A stretch of 64,000 nucleotides of DNA. It comes from Cladobotryum mycophilum. Lineage: Eukaryota; Ascomycota; Sordariomycetes; Hypocreales; Hypocreaceae. The position numbers and the translations under genes were made by a program. The stretch is from contig JAVFKD010000010.1 in assembly GCA_036429605.1 (NCBI GenBank), positions 620,001 to 684,000 of the forward strand. Reading direction: 5' to 3'. The notes beneath the pieces are model-generated. The model did no database searches, was not told where the DNA came from, and saw only the letters and a program-made list of their open reading frames with translations. Below are positions 25,289-36,021 of this stretch, piece by piece (within the stretch, counting starts at the first letter, position 1; each line of letters begins with the position of its first letter).

Positions 25289-26901
25289 TTAAATTTCTTT
25301 ACAGGTTCGTATATTATGGCCAGTCTTGCTGCACTTGCTACAGCGCGGAGCTTTCGTACGAGCAGACCCTCCTTGCCGTCTCTCTTGCTCTAGTTGCTCA
25401 TTTATATCCCTTTGATCCAATTGATCTATTCCTTCTTGAATAGTAAATGTGCCTCCAAGTCGTATGCGAGTTTTTTTGCTCTGCGGCGCTTGCTTAATGC
25501 CTCATTTGCTGCACGAAGTTCAGAGACCTCTTCGCGTAAAAATGCCACTTGATGCATAATTGCCGTTGCTCCCTTTGTAAATTGGTCAATCGCATTTAAC
25601 ATTGAAGTTGGAGAGCTATCTTGATGAGCGGCAATACAATTCTTTATATGCTCTGACTGTGAGTTAGCCTCGTGTGCGTTTTTTGGTGTTTTTGAGACCC
25701 AAGGCTGTACGGGCTTAGGCAGCGTTTTTGGAGGTGTTAATGTTCGTAATTCTATATCAAGCATCGAAAGAACCCTCTGTGGATTAAATGGTAATAGACC
25801 AGCTCCTGAAAAACCTCCTGTAATATTCTTCTCGTTGATTGTAGCAAAGAATGTCGTATGAAAAGCACAGAGGAAGTCAACCTTGCTGATGTGCGTAATA
25901 TGCATACGCATTAACTTCTCAATTTGCCGACCGTATGCCTGCTTCAATGGCCCAAAACAACCAACATCCAATGGCTGAAGGATATGCGAGGAATGCGGAG
26001 GCATACAGACTGTAATAATCTTATGCTCCTTGCAATAGAGCTCAAATGCCGTTGAGTGGTGGCTCTCGTGGCCATCAAGGATAAGCATTCGATAGATCCC
26101 TTTTGTACGAGAAGCTGTATGACGATCAAAATGCTTAATCCAATCTAAGCCAACCTCATTGGTAGTCCAGCCATTCTCTGTTGTTGCAATACGCCAATCT
26201 GCTGGAAGATTACACTCTCGATACCAATTCTCAAGATGGTATTGTGCAGCAAGGATAATGAGTGGTGGTATTGCCCAGCCCATTGCATTGACGCCTTGGA
26301 TTACAGTTGCCCACTCCCGATTGCCAGGCTGGGATAATTTCGTCTTTTTAAGGCCTTCTGAAGTCGTAACCACCATGCCTGGAAAGATAATACCCATCAT
26401 GAAGCCAGTCTCATCAAAGTTATAGAGATCATCATCAAGGACCCCATATTTGGCCTTTATATTCCGTACAAGTGCAAACCAATTGCTTATAAGCTTTGGA
26501 TCTTCACATTGAGCTCTTTGATAGTCGTATTTGCGAGCCCAGCGTGTACGGAGCTTTGGCTGGCGTTTAACGAAGTTTGATGCCCAGTTTTTGCCAACTG
26601 GTGGCGCGTCGCGTACGCGCAGTAGATGATTGGCCATTTCTTCAACACCACGCAATCTAGGAGGAAATGATCTTGCAGATAGATCAATTATATGCTCAAC
26701 TATAGCCTCTTCTTCTGATTTTGTAAGATTCATTGAATTGGCTCTTGTATCGCATCTTGATGGTGTACCAGCGCGACGCCGACTAAGAGTCATACAACTA
26801 ACATTGTAGATTTTTGCTACAGCTCTAAGACTTAAATTTGGGTCTTTTTGAAGAGATTGAAGGGCAAGAGAGATCCTATTCTCATTTGAAAGTGTTGCCA
26901 T
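25289..26901 (-). CDS. pogo transposase (DDE_1), C-terminus out of frame
   Basis: The open frame from 26901 to 25426 encodes 491 residues. It has an N-terminal psq-type helix-turn-helix (SLRAVAKIYNVSCMTLSRR), a CENP-B-type HTH around PPRLRGVEEMANHLL, and the DDE catalytic domain. The three acidic landmarks are YNFDETGF, LILDGHESHHS and HILQPLDVGCFGPLK. A coiled segment (FLREEVSELRAANEALSKRRR) follows. Related transposases end in a zinc knuckle, and such a knuckle (CSKCSKTGHNIRTC) is encoded downstream in a different frame, ending at the TAA at 25289. The switch falls at the T7 run 25471-25477 (A7 in the coding strand), where one more base would join the frames through ..TFTIQEG... The catalytic core is intact, so it may still be functional without the tail, or this is a consensus error. 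Confidence 0.9.
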
Positions 26902-26955
26902 AATAGATGGTAGAGGAATTTAATGTATAGTGATAGAGGTAGATATGGCTATTAA

Positions 26956-27000
26956 GGGTGTACCACTCGCTTGTGTGTACCACTCGCTTATGGATTACGT
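26956..27000 (-). repeat. Right terminal inverted repeat of the pogo element
   Basis: Partner of 25117-25161, followed immediately by TA. Confidence 0.92.
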
Positions 27001-27016
27001 TATATATAAAGCTTAA

Positions 27017-27721
27017 ATGCATAGAAATTACAATGTTGGCTGGGGTTATTTTGTTCTTGGGAAATTCGAAGATGCAGAACAATCTTATCATCAGTCACTA
27101 CTAATCAGGAAGAAGGAGTTTGGTAAAAACAGCTTCTACATACTAGGAACTATGAATAACCTTGCACTTGTTCTTAGAGAGCAAAGGAAATACCCGGAAA
27201 CTGAAAAGATTCTTCGAGAAGTACTTGAAATTGATCCAGAGATGCTCAGCAGCATAAACAATCTCGCAGCTGTTATCCAGTTGGAAGGGAGATACGAGGA
27301 AGCTGAACAGCTGCTGCGAAGAATGGTTGAGCTATTGACTAAGAAACGGGGCGCCGATCACCCGGACACGCTTGCAGTTACGGACAACATTGGAGTGATG
27401 GCTAGACAGCTAGGGAGACACGAGGAGGCCGAGGACATGATTCGGAAAACACTCGGAAAGATGATTCAAATACTTGGTAACGAACACCCAACAACGATTA
27501 TCTGTATGATGAATCATGGATTTGCTCTTCAAAGCCTGCAAAGACTTGACGAGGCCGAAGCAATGTTTCGAAAGGCACTTGAACTAAGAATAAAGGTGTT
27601 CGGTAAAGACCACCCAGAGATGCTTCGAACCCTAAATACTATAGTTTCATTGCTTAGTAGGCAGGGGCGAAGTGAAGAGGCAGCGGCAATGAGGTTTTCA
27701 GTGGAAGGCAGATATAGATAG
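27017..27721 (+). pseudogene. Tetratricopeptide (TPR_12, kinesin-light-chain type) fragment
   Basis: The open frame of 234 codons consists of about five 42-residue TPR units with the spacing typical of fungal NLR-like or kinesin-light-chain proteins. Examples are LGKFEDAEQSYHQSLLIR, LGRHEEAEDMIRKTL and LQRLDEAEAMFRKALELR, each followed by H/N-P-x-T/M-L. It begins 16 bp after the right end of the pogo element. No NB-ARC/NACHT or effector domain is found upstream, even beyond the transposon, so this is probably the surviving 3' end of a larger repeat protein. It may still be expressed from its own ATG. The repeats would serve protein-protein contacts. Confidence 0.7.
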
Positions 27722-28338
27722 CTGAATCGTAGTTGGTTCTCTTCCCAACCAAGCCTTGGTTTCAAGTTTTCAGCTGTTCCTTAACAGGAAGCTGTGACAC
27801 GATAAAATCATGAGGGCCGAACCTCGGCGGCAATATTCAACCTCAACGCTTGACCTCGTGCATCCAAGAGCTAATTATACACGCATACAACCCTACTAAG
27901 ACGTGCACACACGATAGCTAATTGGTAGATGTTATACCATACGCTCTGGCCCATCAAGGCAACAAACCCTCCATCTTGGCGAAGGATCGTCGCCTTTACC
28001 ATTTGGCATGTTCAACACCAATGAGAGGGCTTGCCTACGCGCCCTCTGTCAGCCATCATAATACAGCCAGCCAACAAAACGTCGGTTCTGCCTGGTCTGT
28101 AACACGATGACGAATCTCATGGTAGTATTGATGACGACGCTCTCTACAGCATCTAACTTTGCCGAAACCAAGTCAGCCTCGCTCTCTGTTCAACCTTTGG
28201 GGTGGTCAGAGACAGACGAGTATATAACAAGCATGAGTGTGCAGGATAAATCTTCAAAAATCCAAACCTCATAGGATTTAGTCTTCTACAAGCCTACTTA
28301 AAGCGAAAACTCAACGTCCGGTTCTGAAGCCAGCATCA
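27722..28338. other. Intergenic, nothing recognised
   Basis: Lies between the TPR fragment and the next gene. It holds the promoter of the gene starting at 28339. No repeat noticed. Confidence 0.45.
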
Positions 28339-29829
28339 ATGGCCCAAGATACCCGAGTCTGCCTCGGCGTGGCGGTCGATCACCGAATTAGGCGACTCTG
28401 CAAGCCTGTTTCACCTACTCAGGATAGCCCAAAGTCCTCCAACCATGTCTCCTGTATTGAAAGGTGGGGACAGCTGCTGAATGTACCTGACTATGAGATT
28501 CAAGTCATAGCACAACTCGCAGGACCAGCGGTAAAGGGCGGCATCGCGATTGTCCTTCAGCAACCCCGCAAAAACCACCCCTTCGAGGATGGCCTTGATG
28601 CTGTTATCGAGGACTGCAAAACTCTTAGCTCTCTTTGCGATATATTTGCCACAGTATCCTGCGGAACGCTGGATCTTCGAACTGACATCAGCGTCGTGGA
28701 CCTTTTGCCATATATACCTGATAAAGTAACAACCATCAACGACGTCACACTGAAAGACTCGTTTCGTACCTCGGTACAAGCCGTCTGCGACAAGGAGCCG
28801 GATGTGCTACTCTGCGCAGGTCAAATATGGACCAAGAAATTCGATGATCGCAAGGGGGACAGCAACAAAATTGAGAGCATAGGCCCCGGGAAGAAGTTTG
28901 GGAGCACTCCTAAGTTGCCCGTTAGAGCAAGAATCCGTCATGGAGACAAGGGACTCGTCACAATTCCTAGAGTCAATGGTTTTCATCCAAGCTATGCCAT
29001 CAATTATAACCCGCATGCGAGTGTGTTAAGACAGCTATTGATTCTGACGGCTGCGGAAACATGCGGCATGCTTTTGGATCACTAGGAGGAGAAGGAATGG
29101 ATGGATGAATTGAGGGAACATTGTCGGCCTGTCTCGCGTGAGCTTTCATGTAAGTCACTCATTGGGGGAACAAAATTGAAGCCATAAATCTCGATTCAAA
29201 GACTAATTATTCTTTTAGCATCACCGTCCAGGTTGCCATCTTCAAATAGTCCAACCCAAGCGTCAACGGAGGTTAGACGAACAAGATATTTGCCAGACTA
29301 CCAAGAAATGTACTCAGACGCACTGCTTAAACTAACGAGCTGTGTGACCCTCGCCATCTCGGACCCAAGACTTGCCAAAAAGGCACCTGGAAACTGCTAC
29401 GAAACCATCCTCTCCTATGCTCTGTCAGAGGTGTGTAACGACGCAAGTCTAATCCTTTCGGAGATGTCTCGTCTCCAGCATAAAGGCTGGAGTGACTCTA
29501 TCGCGTGGAAGAATGAGCGCTCACTAAACGTCGCCGCAAAGGATACCCTCAGTTTTGCAAAGGGGCTGCTCAAAGCGGTGAAGGGGGGCAACAAGACACA
29601 GCTTGCAAAGATTGTGGAGCGCAGCGCAACGTCCATCCTGTGCCTGGTTCACAGAGAAGGTGACGGGAGGGGAAACGGGGTATTGGACTTGAGTCGAGCA
29701 TCTCAAGAGTTCCTAAAGTTGGCTACCGACATTGAAGGGCTGCTTTTAACTCTTTTAGAGGGGAAGGAGAGGGTTATTGCTACTGAAGATGAGGATCTGT
29801 CTAGGATGCTAGTCAAGATGAAACTGTGA
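28339..29829 (+). CDS. Unknown two-exon gene with in-frame TAG
   Basis: The reading frame join(28339..29149,29219..29829) is 474 codons with a 69-nt GT-AG intron. It is open except for one TAG at codon 249 (29083-29085, context LLLDH-TAG-EEKEWMDEL). The same frame continues for 21 codons to a canonical GTAAGT donor, and the second exon is in phase for 203 codons. That argues that TAG interrupts one gene and does not end it. I recognise no domain. The first part contains a conserved-looking block (PRVNGFHPSYAINYNPHASV); the second part is helical with many Leu, Ser and Lys residues. If TAG is a real stop, the product is 248 residues and the downstream frame is untranslated. CAG or TGG are the single-step ancestors. 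Confidence 0.6.
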
Positions 29830-31018
29830 CCATAGTGTACCAGACCTAAACAAACTGAGGCCCTAGGTATTTTACACTCCTTCCATGCTGCTTATATAAA
29901 CACATGTATCATACAGCTTTATGTTAGCCCGCCTCTAGGCTTTTGTTTATCGCAGATACACGCTGCTTGTTGAAAGTTTGTGCCTCTCATGCCTACCCCC
30001 GAACTACTCCCTTTCACAGCAATAAACCTTATCTTGGGATTGTAGCACTCTTCCCCATGGACTATCTCCACCTAAAATTTCGGACAGATCTAACAGCTAA
30101 GTTCCTGCAAGCCTAGCATGCACATGTTCTCTATCGACTACCGGATTTCTCCTACCAGGACGCGCCTATATTCCCCGACATGCTGTCACGTCCGAAAAAT
30201 ATTACAAGGCTTGAGGCTCCCGATGATGCGTCGTCGACAGCAACCAATGCTGGCTTGTGACCACACGAACAGCTACCATCACAAGTTAAAAGATGACGCA
30301 TCTCGAATGATCTAGTAGTCGGGATGAAAGATATCAATAGGTGTCGCCGTATCAGCCTCTCATTCGGCCAAGGGGAAATGGCTTTTAGTGTATCTAGTAC
30401 TCCATGACTGTATCTGAACTTTATGCTCAACGGAGTGCGCTCCACTATGTCCTTATAGAGGGATTGTGATAGAAATCAACATTTCAATCTATTATTTTAT
30501 AGTTTTGTTTGTGTGTTTGCAATGAATGACTCTGGGTCTAAACAGCAGGGTAGATAAAATTGAGACCCATTAGTGGTGACTAAGTTCAACTAGAATCCGG
30601 TGAACCTGGGATATGATTATAGCGACCTCATAATGATTAAGCTTATTCATGGTAAAATACTATATTACCATTGTTTCTTATCTCCCCTATGATCTTCCAA
30701 AGGCGACTGCTTATGCGACCGACCCTACGATATTCCTGACGGAAGATGGTGAGCCGCAAGATAGAAGCGAACTAGAAAGAAGAAAAAAGTCCAAGGCAAA
30801 AACAGCTAATAGAAACCATCTATCCACAAAGATCTTGATGGATCTACTAGTTGGGGTAGATATTATGAGAGGCGTTTAGGACTGAGTACATGTGAGCTTC
30901 CTTGAGATTCCAATTTTAGTCTATACACCACTCCTCGGTTCCTTGTCAGTCTCCCCTACGGGCGTACGTGATTTTTCCCTTTACTCTCTGGATGAAGACC
31001 ATGGTGAAGTCTTCAATG
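29830..31018. other. Intergenic, nothing recognised
   Basis: A 1.2-kb AT-rich stretch between two convergent genes. Short frames are present, but none has a domain. Confidence 0.45.
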
Positions 31019-32935
31019 TCACGTCTCAGGGATGGATTGCGGCTTAGGATAGCGACATGGGTGAACTCTACATCCGGGATGGAAAAATGGCCGGCGCTCC
31101 CCGACCCATCTCCTGAAAACCTCTTTCCGTAAGAGATATCGGTCCTGCGTATCAGAATCTTGTATCACAAGAGGACCGTGAACCCTCTCTTTGAAGGGTG
31201 GCACGAGGCCTTCCAGGACCTTTCCAAATGCATCCAGTATTAAACCATCAGATGTATACCTTGCATTCTGCTCCTTTTTAAAGTCTTTGACGTTGTCCAA
31301 AATTCCCAATAAACTGGACGGTGCCCATCGAAACCCCGGTTCATCCATACGCTCCCATTTCCAGAAAATCAAACTCATCGGAATCGATGGACAGTGTGCC
31401 CAAAAGGCCTTCATGCGGTCGCGCGGTGCAGCCTCGACAACCCTTGCCATATCCATTCCCAAGATACTGGCAAGACAGATTGCTTCATCCTCGCGTACAC
31501 TAGTGGTCCTCCACGTCAAAGCCAACATGGTAGTTATCGAAAACAAACCGCCGTATTTGACAGCAGGGTTACGAAATACCGTTCCGCGGAGTTGGGCAAA
31601 TTCCTTCAAAATGTGGCGTATGTTCACCCATCCAAAGGGAAGACTGTCATAGTCTTCCAAGATATCAAAGTAAATGCTGCTATAATTTATGGCGATATCC
31701 CTAAACTGGATGCACACTTGGTCGGATAGCGCACCTTCTTGTAGCGCCCAGAGTCGGGATGCCCATGCGGATAAAGAGACCAAGTACACCTGGTCCGACA
31801 ATGGAAGCTCCGAGGCATCTAGGGTCTGTAAATCGGCCGACAGGACGAGCACACTAGAGGCATTTCCGTATGTCTCTCGCATCCTGATAATGGCCAGCTT
31901 TTTTCCCTCCGACGGCCTTGCAGGACAGCACAAAGTATCGATCCAAAATGGAGCCTTTTTGTCATACACAATCTTCTCACCATCCGGTTTAGGGATATCG
32001 CGCAGCTTATTGATCATGGCATCAATCCGCCGCAGCTGGCATAATGGCATCGAGTTTTCATGTGGGTTTCCCAGACCGTCAGACCAGAAATGAGATATGG
32101 CAACGTAGTTTAGGGGGTTTCCGGGTGGAATTTGGTGGCAATGAGGTCCAGCTGACCATCATCTCGGAGTGTAAGCAGCGGGATTTCTCCATTCTTCAGG
32201 ATACTATCCAGCTTTTCGACGTCAACACCAATAAACTTGCATTTACAATCAGGTCGAATATATATCATCTGATAGGTGTCCTTTGTTGTCTAAAGGGCAA
32301 TACACTATCTCTACATGCATAAGACATAATCCAGCTTCCTTCCTTCGAATTTCTGGAGTTGAGAGAGGAAGTATCGAGTTTCAAGACCAAAGTTTGCCAC
32401 CAGAGCAACCTGTCTTGGGCACCAGCCCGACCGCGCCATCTCGAGGCAGAATATATCCATCTCGCCATTCGCGTCCGTGAAATGATGCAGACTATCATCT
32501 TCAACCCGTGTCATCGGCACCCCCATCGACCAATATCAAACTCGTCTGGTTGCAGTAGGTCTGCAATGTATACACAAAAGCGTCCTATAGCTGCCAGGGA
32601 GACTGCAAAGTACGGGCCCATGAACGACCCATCCCCGATACCCATAAGAGTATCATAAACATCTGCAGCCAGTTTGAAACAAGATTTCAGATACACAAGC
32701 CCTCTTTCAATAATGGTTTCCTCTTAGTGCTCTCGTTCCAGAAAGACTTGTGCCATACTCAACAGTCCCCGTGTGTGAATGCAGTTGACACCGGAAGTTT
32801 CGTCAGTCTCTATAAACTCTGAGAACTTGACTAACTCTCCGAAAATTGTGTGAAGAAGTCCGAAAAAGAGCCACTGCTGGGCGAACGCTAATGCATCACT
32901 GGGGCTGAGTGACTTCCACGCCAGACTGTCAAAGG
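31019..32935 (-). pseudogene. HET-domain gene, 3' part (disrupted by hAT insertion)
   Basis: The part from 32050 to 31019 is open for 343 codons and contains HET-domain blocks (FWIDTLCCP, RMRETYGNASSVLVLSAD, SRLWALQEGAL). The preceding AISHFWSDGLGNPHENS block is just upstream in the same frame. Further 5', the coding sequence is traceable through LAFAQQWLFFGLLHTIFGE, FCLEMARSGWCPRQVALV and IRPDCKCKFIG, but it is damaged. One TAA lies at 32724-32726, and three in-frame TAGs lie at 32311-32313, 32305-32307 and 32290-32292. Two frame breaks fall at homopolymers (C5 at 32520-32524 and G5 at 32113-32117), each repaired by one base. All four stops are one C-to-T step from CAG or CAA. The 5' end continues on the far side of the transposon at 35857. 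Confidence 0.85.
32928..32935. repeat. 8-bp target-site duplication, left copy (GTCAAAGG)
   Basis: Identical to 35857-35864 and directly abuts the hAT left end. It lies inside HET coding sequence. Confidence 0.95.
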
Positions 32936-35856
32936 CAGGGCAGCATCCCGACCAAATCTAATAAACAAATCTATCAAATAGTCAAACAAATGAAGCTATT
33001 CCCAACTATCAAATAAATAAATAAAGATAGGTCAAGATTTGATAGATTTGATCAAATATATAGGGTATTTTATAGACCGGAAAATATATTATCCGGTAAT
33101 AAAATAGCAATAACGACTAATACTAAATTCTTCCTCGAACGCGAAAACACCACGAATTTAATCTTACATTGCTATTTTTATTATAATTATGACTTTTCTA
33201 TTATATCACAACTTCGTTATTCTATTATAACTCCAATGAGTCTCACTATCTTTCAAGCTTCCCGCCCTGTTAGTATACACTCGCAAATCGCTGCTACAAA
33301 TGAAACTGCTTCCAATTCCGATTCCGCTCCTGCCGGTCAAAACACACTCGAAAACCTACCGATCGCGAGATGGCGAGGGCGATGTTTTATCCCTGAGCGA
33401 TATTTATCTCGTAAAAGCTCAAGAGGCCGTATAAGCTGGATTAAAAATGAGGGGATCTTTGTTCAAGAGCTCCTTTAAGATGACAAGCTTGGAGAGGTCT
33501 TTTGGATCTGCTGACGTTGTGATGAATAATATACCCTCGGATTGCCCTTCAAAGCCTCAGCAACAACCTCCGCAACCGATCATCTTTGAAAAAAGCATCG
33601 TATCATAGAATCTGATCTAACTGATCTATCTACTGGTTCCGAATCCGAAGACCCTAGCCTTCATCCTCGTAAACGATAACGATTTTATACTACACCTCTC
33701 TCAAAGACCCAGTTATTGAAGATTCACGAGCTTCTTGCTGGTTTTATTGTTGATACAGACTAACCCTTTTCTATCTTCGATAATTCGTATATTCGGAAGG
33801 TCTTCCTTGAGTTCAATTCGTCGCTTTTAAGTCAAATCTCTTGGAGTCGAACAAGTTAACGTTAATGTGTTGATACCCTCTTTCTATCAAAGAAAGAGAT
33901 AATAAAACAGGGACTTTATAACGCTCTTTTACAAATCTACCTTGGCTTTGATCTATGGACTTCACTAAATCGACTTGTAATAATGGCGGTTACAGGTTAC
34001 TTTCTCGACTAAAATGGTCATTAACAATAACGTCTCCTTGCTTTACGAGAGCAGCCTGGATCCCATACAGGTATACACCTTGCTAATACTCTTTATACGA
34101 TAGTTGAAGACTGGGGAATATCTACTCGACTTGGAACGATCGTCTCGGATAACGCCTCAAATAACGATACGTGTCTTCAATACCTTTTCAATATCCTAGA
34201 TCCTACGATGACCTTAGTAGAGATATCAGAACGGCGAATGCGATGCTATGGCCATATACTCAACCTTGTTGCTCGTGCTTATTTGTACGGGGAGAATAGT
34301 GAATCCTTTGAGCAAGAGTCACAGGTTCATACGATTACAGATAACCTTGATAATGAGCTTAATCATTGGAGAAAGAAAGGCCCAATTGGCAAGCTACACA
34401 ATATCGTTAGGTTCATTAGAGCCTCGCCTCAACGGTCCGCCCAATTCAAGAAGATTGTTCCCGAAGAACATGATCATAACGACTTTTTGTTACATAACGC
34501 GTCACCCTGTGAAGTTGAACTGCTTCTCAATAACGAGACACGGTGGAATTCAACATATCTAATGATTGAACGCGCTATAGAAAAGCAACAGCAAATCCAA
34601 GGCTTCCTAGGGCAGAACCAACTTGAAACAGACCGACAAAAGCGTATCCCTGACGAGGATATTCTTACGATTGAAGATTGGCGGCTTTTGATAGAGATTA
34701 AAGATATCCTTAAGCCCCTTTGGAGTCAAACGATGCGTTGCCAAGGTTGGGGCAAGGGAGATAGTCACGGCAGGATTTGGGAGATCATGACAGGCATTGA
34801 GTTCCTTCTTACACATCTTGAGCATTGGAAAGTGTTCTTTACCCCCTACTGATGAGGAAATCGAAGAGACTCAGAGTCAAATACAGACTACAAATCGTAC
34901 CCGAACAACACGAAGCCAACAGCCTTGTTACGATCAGCCAAGACAACGAACCTCACGATCAAATCCGATAAATAAGCTTCCAGAGCATACAAGAAAGGAA
35001 TATCTAATACAGGGGGAACGGATACAAGGCCTTGTTGATGATTCAAGATCGTATCTTCGGCTTTCTATTCTGAACGCTTGGCAAAAGCTTAATTTATATT
35101 ATACAAAGCTTGGAGAATCACCTCTCTTTGCTGCTGCAGTTATCTTACAGCCTAACCTAGGTATTCGATGGCTTGAAGATCGTTGGAATAGTGAGGAACA
35201 GCTTGTATGGCTTCGTGATGCAAAGAAAGGTCTTGCTGCATACTGTGAGCGTTGGTATCAGCAACATCCTGATCCTGATCCTATCATACAAGCTCCAAGC
35301 CTTCACGATACCCTCTTTTCCCAACCACCAAGTCTTGATAGTCTTTACGATGATTGGCTCAACTGTACGACTGTACGGCAAGATGAGGGCTCTGAGCTTG
35401 AGAGATACTATCATCTTAAGCTTACACAACGAGTTGATCCAATTCCTTGGTGGATATCTCAAAGGGAATCGTTTCCAATACTCAGTAAGCTTGCCTTGGA
35501 TATATTGGCAATTCCTGCGATGGCTTCGGACTGTGAGAGGGCATTTAGCTTAGCAAAGCTTACACTATCGTCTCAACGACTTTCAATGAGGGCCTCAACG
35601 CTTGAAAAGGCGCAATGCTTAAAGAACTGGCTAAGGCGAGGAGCAGTTACGCTTGGAGATCCCTTTTTTGTACCAGAATTATAGATTAAAGACTAATACA
35701 ACCTTTTGGGGCTCCGGAATAGCTTCACATTCAATTGATTCAAATCTATCAAATCAAATCAAATCGAGCCAAATCAATCAAATCTACCCTCTTAATACGA
35801 TCAAACAGTCAAATCCCAATGCCTCATTTGCTTTGTTTGGTCGGGATGCTGCGCTG
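32936..35856 (+). mobile_element. hAT-family DNA transposon inserted in a HET gene
   Basis: The ends form an 18-bp terminal inverted repeat with one mismatch: CAGGGCAGCATCCCGACC at the left, CAGCGCAGCATCCCGACC reading inward from the right. It is flanked by a perfect 8-bp target-site duplication. CAGNG termini and 8-bp duplications define hAT elements. Removing the element and one duplication copy joins the HET reading frame exactly (..SDAFD|SLAWKSL..), which shows the insertion is secondary. The element is 2921 bp and carries a decayed transposase on the plus strand. The AT-rich segments near the ends contain repeated CAAATC words. Confidence 0.93.
33236..35684 (+). pseudogene. hAT transposase, degenerate
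   Basis: Three pieces remain in one orientation. At 33236-33478 is an N-terminal region. At about 34140-34852 lies a central RNase H-like part with VSDNASNNDTCL (a typical acidic hAT block) and RRMRCYGHILNLVA. At 34797-35684 the C-terminal hAT dimerisation domain is well preserved (PAMASDCERAFSLAKLTLSS, then the L-R-ASTLEKAQCLKNWLR region). The region from 33479 to about 34140 has many stops. Between the last two pieces the frame changes near 34840. The element is therefore probably no longer autonomous, although its ends are good enough for mobilisation in trans. Confidence 0.85.
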
Positions 35857-35864
35857 GTCAAAGG
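35857..35864. repeat. 8-bp target-site duplication, right copy (GTCAAAGG)
   Basis: Identical to 32928-32935; directly follows the hAT right end. Confidence 0.95.
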
Positions 35865-36021
35865 CATCGCTGGGACCCCGAGCGCAACGTTGAGGGTAGG
35901 TGAGAAAGTCGCCCAGGTCGTATTCTTCTCGACAAACGTAGCGTATCTTGGGCACGGGTCGTACAGGGTACTTTGGGACGATTAGTTGATCCATCGAGGA
36001 AGTGTTTGTTGTTGGTGTCAC
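35857..36021 (-). pseudogene. HET-domain gene, 5' end (other side of the hAT insertion)
   Basis: The minus strand starts with ATG at 36021 or, more likely, 35994 (MDQLIVPKYPVRPVPKI). It runs through YVCREEYDLGDFLTYPQR to ..GPSDAFD, where the transposon interrupts it. Without the insertion it continues in frame with the pieces at 32935-31019. This is the N-terminal tail of that HET protein. The promoter should lie above 36021. Confidence 0.8.

Larger units (their letters stand above)
25117..27000 (-). mobile_element. Fot1/pogo-like DNA transposon (Tc1/mariner superfamily), complete ends
   Basis: The element has terminal inverted repeats of about 45 bp that differ at one position. They begin ACGTAATCCATAAGCGAGTG at 25117 and end in its complement at 27000. 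TA flanks both ends (25115-25116 and 27001-27002), the target duplication of this superfamily. Inside each inverted repeat the word AAGCGAGTGGT occurs twice in tandem, 17 nt apart, as expected for transposase binding sites. The single gene inside lies on the minus strand. Size is 1884 bp. The near-identical termini suggest recent activity. Confidence 0.93.
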
